The position numbers and the translations under genes were made by a program. Below the pieces are notes generated by a model that saw only the letters and a program-made list of their open reading frames with translations, was not told the origin of the DNA and did not search any database. This document shows, in pieces, positions 59,058 to 64,000 of a stretch of 64,000 bases of DNA (the stretch's first letter is position 1; each line of letters begins with the position of its first letter). The stretch covers positions 1 through 64,000 of the forward strand of contig NZ_NPDX01000001.1 of the NCBI RefSeq assembly GCF_002811945.1, given 5' to 3'. The stretch comes from Leptospira harrisiae (lineage in GTDB: Bacteria; Spirochaetota; Leptospiria; Leptospirales; Leptospiraceae).

Positions 59058-59833
59058 TGTTGGAATTTAAAAATGTGTTTAAGTCATTTCATAATGAATC
59101 GGAAACGATTGATGTGTTGAAAAATATTTCATTTCGCATTGAAACGGGTGAATTTGTAGCGATTATAGGCCCATCTGGCTCAGGCAAATCAACACTACTT
59201 GGTGTAGCGGCCGGTCTAGATAAACCTGATATTGGGGTTGTAGCACTGGATGGAACCGATTTAACAAAGGAAAATGAATCTAATTTAGCTGATTTACGTG
59301 CAGATAGGATAGGTTTTATCTTTCAAAACTTCCAATTACTCCCTGGACTCAATGCCATTGAGAATGTAGGGATTCCATTGTACTTAAAATCATCTCTATC
59401 AGAAGCTGAAATTTTAAAAAAATCTGAAAAAATTTTAGAATCTGTGTCTATGTCTCACAGAGCCACTCACTTCCCAAAACAGTTGTCAGGTGGTGAAGAG
59501 CAAAGAATTGCCATTGCGAGAAGTTTTGTGAACGATCCAAAAATCATCTTTGCTGATGAACCAACTGCCAATTTAGATTTTAAAAATAGCAAAACGGTTT
59601 TGGATCTTTTGTTGTACAGAAACAAAGAACAAGGCACCACTCTTGTTGTGGTCACTCATGATCCAGATGTGGCAAAACTAGCAGATCGTGTTTTAGAAAT
59701 GAAAGATGGGGAAATTATTTCGGATTCTAGGAATAAAAAACAATCTACTTCCAGTTCTTCCAAAAACCTGACTGCAAAAAAGACCACCAAACAAAAGAAA
59801 ACGACTAATGGTTCTAAGCAGGTCAGTCGATGA
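59057..59833 (+). CDS. ABC exporter ATPase (LolD/YbbA-like)
   Basis: This 258-residue ATPase has Walker A GPSGSGKST, a Q-loop in FIFQNFQLLPGLNA, the signature LSGGEEQR, and Walker B IIFADEPTANL with the H-loop VVVTHD. The pattern belongs to the MacB/LolD/YbbA branch that works with FtsX-type permeases. The C-terminal 35 residues are a low-complexity Ser/Lys/Thr tail absent from the family. The start is GTG with GGGGGAAA upstream. It overlaps the permease gene by 4 nt (ATGA). Confidence 0.92.
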   Translation: MLEFKNVFKSFHNESETIDVLKNISFRIETGEFVAIIGPSGSGKSTLLGVAAGLDKPDIGVVALDGTDLTKENESNLADLRADRIGFIFQNFQLLPGLNAIENVGIPLYLKSSLSEAEILKKSEKILESVSMSHRATHFPKQLSGGEEQRIAIARSFVNDPKIIFADEPTANLDFKNSKTVLDLLLYRNKEQGTTLVVVTHDPDVAKLADRVLEMKDGEIISDSRNKKQSTSSSSKNLTAKKTTKQKKTTNGSKQVSR

Positions 59834-62373
59834 AGACATCCCTTTTTCGATTTTATCTAAAACGTGAGCTTTTTTCTAGGTTTCGGTATTCACTTCTCAT
59901 TGTTGTTTCTATTACTCTTGGCGTGGGTTCGGTGATTGGAATCCATTCCTACAAAGACAATACGGCAAATGCAATCAAACGAGAGGCAAAATCGATTATG
60001 GGGGCGGATATTGCCCTGCAATCCCCTCAAGAAATCACAAAAACAGCTGAAAAATTGGTCAAAACAAGCCTTCCGGAGGGCTCAGAAACCAGCGCTTCCA
60101 TCCAGTTTTTATCCATGATTTCTAATGAATCGGGGGAAGAAAACTCGCTTAGTTTTATCAAAGCAGTCGAAACCAACTATCCTTTTTACGGGGAAATGAA
60201 GACAGAACCAGAAGATGCTTACCACAATTTAAAACCAAACCAAGTTTTACTCGATAAGTCGCTCGTAGAAAACTTAAAACTAAAAATCGGCAATCGAGTC
60301 CGTTTGGGTGATAGTTTACTTGTGTTAGCTGGTATTGTGGTAAAAGAACCAGGAGCTGTGGGATCATTTGTAGGATCGGCTCCAGGATCCATCATTTTAA
60401 GAGATACTGCAAACCAAACGGGGCTTGTCCAAAGAGGAAGTCGAATTCGTTATACCATTTATGCGAAATTTCCAGAAACTGTAGACAGTTTGGTTTGGAA
60501 GGACAAAGAGTTTGAAGCACTCATCAAAGAAGATTTAACTATTTATCACAATACAGAAGTTAATTCAGGATCCCAACAGTTTATCAAAAACACTTTTGAT
60601 TATATGGCACTTCTCGCTTTAGCAGGATTTTTTTTAGGAGCCATATCTGTTTATACAGCCGTAAGAACTAGGTTACTTGAAAAACGAAACGAAATCGCCA
60701 TCCTTATGTGTCTTGGTGCCAAACCGAATGTGATTTTACTTTTGGTTTTTGCTGAGATATTCATTTTATCAATCTTCGGAACCACTCTTGGTCTTGTCCT
60801 TGGCTATGGGATCCAATCGGTACTACCGGATATCAGTGGTCTGATGTCTGTCGAGGAAGGAATTGTATTTGGATTTTCTTTTTCTTCCATACTTTGGAGT
60901 TTGGTGTTGGGAGTGATCCTTCCACTTCTTATCTCCATTCCTCTCGTTTTAGAAACAAGATCTGTCAAACCGCTTGCTGCTTTAAAAGAAGTAGAATCAC
61001 AAACCAGCGGAAAACTTTCCACATCCAAATGGCAATTTGGATCTTTCCTTTTGATTTACATTTTGTTTACCAGCCTTGCTGTTCTCGAAACAGAAAGTAT
61101 TTTCAAAGGAATCCTATTTACATTGGTTTTATTAACCTTACCCATTCTAGTGTACGGATTGTACATTTTCCTTGGACTACTTATCGCAAAAGTATCCAAA
61201 CTAGGATGGTTATCCAAAGAATGGAGCCTTGTGACAAAAAAAGTCACACGTAAATCAGGAGCCCTTCGCCTATCCATCATTGGACTTGGATCAGCACTGT
61301 TTATCCTCACCTTATCACTGATTTTACAAGAGAGTTTACTGGAACTAAGCGGTGCTCGTGAGATTGAACGTAGGCCCAATATGTTTCTTCTCGACATCAG
61401 GGAAACACAGAAAGAGGACCTGCTAACTGCCATTAAAACTTTTCCAGTGGAAAAACAATATTTGGCTCCCGTGATTGGCGCAAGGCTTTCCAAAGTGAAT
61501 GGCGAACCCATCAAAAAAGAAGATACGATCAAAAACGCAATGGATCGGAATTGGCGGGCTACTGCAAGAACCCGAGAATACTTTTTATCCTACCGAGATG
61601 AGTTGTATGATACAGAAGAAGTGACCAAAGGTTCGTGGTGGGACGAATCGGGACGAAATGAAATCTCCGTGGAAAGGGATTTTGCAGGTTATTTGCAGGC
61701 AGGAGTGGGTGATGAACTTACTTTCAATGTCCAAGGGCGTGAAGTTTCTGGAAAAATTTCTAACTTACGTTCGGTGAACTGGGCGGATATGAAACCAAAT
61801 TTTGTGGTTCTATTTTCCAAGGGAATTTTGGAAAATGCTCCCCGGTTTTATATTGTTTCCTTACTCATTGATTCTGGAGAAAGTCGATACCAATTACAAA
61901 AGGTAATCGTGAATCGTTTTCCGAACATTACCGTAATCGACACAGAAAAAACCATCCAAGCCTTTATGGGAATTTTAGAAAAGGTGACACAGATGATGGC
62001 TTTGATGACTGCTTTTATCTTAGCAGCTTCTTTTGTTCTCGTATTTACAACGTTATATGCCAGCCAATCCGAAAGGAAAAGGGAATTCGCACTCTTACGA
62101 GTGATTGGTGCCAACAGTCGTTTTATGGTAAAACATTTTCTTCGCGAAGCATTGCTTGTTTCTGTGATTTCGTTTTTACTGGGACTTGTTTATTCTGTTG
62201 TTTCCAACGAAGTTCTAAACCGTTCCGTTTTGGAACTCAGAAGTGTTTATCCTTATGGACAACTATGTTTAGTGTTTTTAGGAATCTGTTTGGTGACTGT
62301 GAGTTTGTATGCTTTAGGACTATTTAGTTTCTTTCGAATGCCAACGAAAACGGTGCTTAAGGAAATTAAATAG
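59830..62373 (+). CDS. ABC exporter permease, YbbP-like FtsX family
   Basis: This 847-residue protein has two FtsX-type membrane modules. An N-terminal helix (about 20-40) and a large periplasmic part precede the first three-helix module (about 255-380), then an inner hydrophobic region around 400-470, a second periplasmic part (about 500-700) and the final module (about 720-845). The length and layout fit YbbP rather than LolC/E or MacB. Together with the ATPase it probably moves lipids or lipoproteins across the envelope by mechanotransmission; the substrate is unknown. Confidence 0.88.
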   Translation: MKTSLFRFYLKRELFSRFRYSLLIVVSITLGVGSVIGIHSYKDNTANAIKREAKSIMGADIALQSPQEITKTAEKLVKTSLPEGSETSASIQFLSMISNESGEENSLSFIKAVETNYPFYGEMKTEPEDAYHNLKPNQVLLDKSLVENLKLKIGNRVRLGDSLLVLAGIVVKEPGAVGSFVGSAPGSIILRDTANQTGLVQRGSRIRYTIYAKFPETVDSLVWKDKEFEALIKEDLTIYHNTEVNSGSQQFIKNTFDYMALLALAGFFLGAISVYTAVRTRLLEKRNEIAILMCLGAKPNVILLLVFAEIFILSIFGTTLGLVLGYGIQSVLPDISGLMSVEEGIVFGFSFSSILWSLVLGVILPLLISIPLVLETRSVKPLAALKEVESQTSGKLSTSKWQFGSFLLIYILFTSLAVLETESIFKGILFTLVLLTLPILVYGLYIFLGLLIAKVSKLGWLSKEWSLVTKKVTRKSGALRLSIIGLGSALFILTLSLILQESLLELSGAREIERRPNMFLLDIRETQKEDLLTAIKTFPVEKQYLAPVIGARLSKVNGEPIKKEDTIKNAMDRNWRATARTREYFLSYRDELYDTEEVTKGSWWDESGRNEISVERDFAGYLQAGVGDELTFNVQGREVSGKISNLRSVNWADMKPNFVVLFSKGILENAPRFYIVSLLIDSGESRYQLQKVIVNRFPNITVIDTEKTIQAFMGILEKVTQMMALMTAFILAASFVLVFTTLYASQSERKREFALLRVIGANSRFMVKHFLREALLVSVISFLLGLVYSVVSNEVLNRSVLELRSVYPYGQLCLVFLGICLVTVSLYALGLFSFFRMPTKTVLKEIK

Positions 62374-62408
62374 AAGGAAATTGGAAAATCAATTTTAATC
62401 CAAACAAA

Positions 62409-62435
62409 AAAGCCCGGGGTTGTAAGCCGGGCTTT
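62409..62435. terminator. Intrinsic terminator between convergent ybbP-like and fcpA genes
   Basis: AAAGCCCGG 62409-62417 pairs with CCGGGCTTT 62427-62435 around a 9-base loop, with a preceding A-run and T-rich sequence after it. It can serve both strands. Confidence 0.85.
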
Positions 62436-62460
62436 CTCATTGAAAGAGATGTTTTCGGGA

Positions 62461-63387
<927 letters not shown>

Positions 63388-63423
63388 TCAATATTTTGAA
63401 GGAATAGGTTTATCTATTTCTTC

Positions 63424-63452
63424 AATGAAAGTATCGGAATGGCAAGAGTCAA
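63424..63452 (-). promoter_or_regulatory. Weak candidate promoter of fcpA
   Basis: On the minus strand TTGACT (63452-63447) is followed after 17 bases by TTCATT (63429-63424), which lies about 60 bases before the fcpA ATG. The -10 match is poor (3 of 6). No good flagellar-sigma (TAAA, GCCGATAA) promoter was found in the gap. Confidence 0.25.
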
Positions 63453-63596
63453 TAATAACGATTTAATGAGGAAAAAAACCTAATCATGAACTTTTTCTTC
63501 CGATTCTCTTTGATTTAAAGGGACATAAGTCCTGAAACTCCTAAAAAATCTCATTCCTTGACAGCTTAGAGAATTCGAGAAGATTGCTCCTTGGAG

Positions 63597-64000
63597 ATGA
63601 ATTTATCCGAAATTACTGCCATCCGGGACGGAAATCCACAGTGTAAAACCTGTGGCGGGGTTGGGATTACCTTGGCCGAACATGTTCGCGGCTCTCGTTC
63701 TGGTGCCCTTGTCCTTTGCCATTGTATCGGAAGCGACTGTAACACTTGTGAGTCGAAAGGGCAAGCCCCTTATATGACTTTTGATAGAAAGTTAGACAAA
63801 ATGCTTCCTTGTGTTTGTCACAACGCACGGTTTTCCCTGCGAAATTGGGAGAATCTGGTCGAAAAAGCCAACATTCCTGCAAGGTACCGCTTCCAATTTT
63901 TGTCCAATATCGACATTGGTGACACAGCAAACGATCCCGATATGTCCTTTATTATTGCTCACGACTGGGCAAACGAACTCGTTCATAAATTTAAGAACGC
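63597..64000 (+). CDS. DnaC/IstB-like ATPase, N-terminal part (3'-truncated)
   Basis: The frame is open from the ATG at 63597 to the window end (134 codons and two bases). The visible part has a Cys-rich zinc-binding region: CKTCGGVG, CHCIGSDCNTC, then CVCHN, followed by a helical segment ending NIDIGDT. This resembles the N-terminus of the leptospiral DnaC-type ATPase, which precedes an AAA+ domain lying beyond the window. GGAG touches the ATG, so TTG at 63591 is a possible alternative start. The helicase-loader role is inferred from the resemblance. Confidence 0.72.
   Translation, partial: MNLSEITAIRDGNPQCKTCGGVGITLAEHVRGSRSGALVLCHCIGSDCNTCESKGQAPYMTFDRKLDKMLPCVCHNARFSLRNWENLVEKANIPARYRFQFLSNIDIGDTANDPDMSFIIAHDWANELVHKFKN

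Overview
The window looks like a stretch of a Leptospira chromosome, probably from the saprophytic clade. The evidence is a low-GC genome, spirochaete-style lipoprotein signals, many TTG and GTG starts, a protein matching the leptospiral flagellar-coiling protein FcpA, and a TIGR04388-like HINT polymorphic toxin of the kind seen in leptospires. The species call is an inference; no rRNA or marker search was possible. Most of the window is compact housekeeping sequence, with one accessory patch at the left end.

Layout. Positions 1-4338 are accessory: the C-terminal part of a large secreted toxin (Gly-rich repeats, HINT protease, NlpC/P60-like papain-fold tip), a lipoprotein that is probably its immunity partner, about 0.8 kb of non-coding DNA rich in hairpins, a DUF433/DUF5615 toxin-antitoxin pair, and another structured non-coding element. 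Positions 4339-23398 hold ligA, a membrane LytM/M23 peptidase, a SanA/YdcF-like protein, a possible haem-b membrane protein with YceI, an acyl-CoA dehydrogenase/transporter/thioesterase cluster, a fused glycerol-3-phosphate dehydrogenase-acyltransferase, a DASS transporter, lipoproteins including a CAP protein, and a PAS sensor kinase with its response regulator.

Positions 23411-32504 run almost entirely on the minus strand, with gaps from overlap to 29 nt downstream of 31951: FAS-type acyltransferase, WYL regulator, ispE, tRNA-Gln(UUG), a short GlmU uridylyltransferase, prs, rplY, pth, ftsH and an EVE protein. The order ispE-tRNA-Gln-prs-rplY-pth is an old syntenic block also known in Pseudomonas, and glmU-prs-ctc-pth is the Bacillus arrangement. 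The protein at the pth position has nevertheless lost the catalytic His and most substrate-binding residues of the family, which is the most surprising single observation here.

Positions 32596-58711 include an SSS symporter, a second M23 lipoprotein, an FMO-type monooxygenase, a metallophosphoesterase, thioredoxin-like proteins, valS, purD, prfB, a GAF-AAA-Fis protein with a degenerate sigma54-activator core, an OmpA-domain protein, a Maf-like (DUF115) protein followed by a PASTA-bearing penicillin-binding protein and signal peptidase I, thrC, a GHKL-like ATPase paired with a tail-anchored protein, and leuS.

Positions 58793-64000 hold a short ORF with a double-glycine motif whose stop overlaps the start of a YbbA/YbbP-like ABC exporter, then fcpA and the start of a DnaC-like ATPase that runs off the window. 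No rRNA, CRISPR array, intact insertion sequence or prophage was seen.
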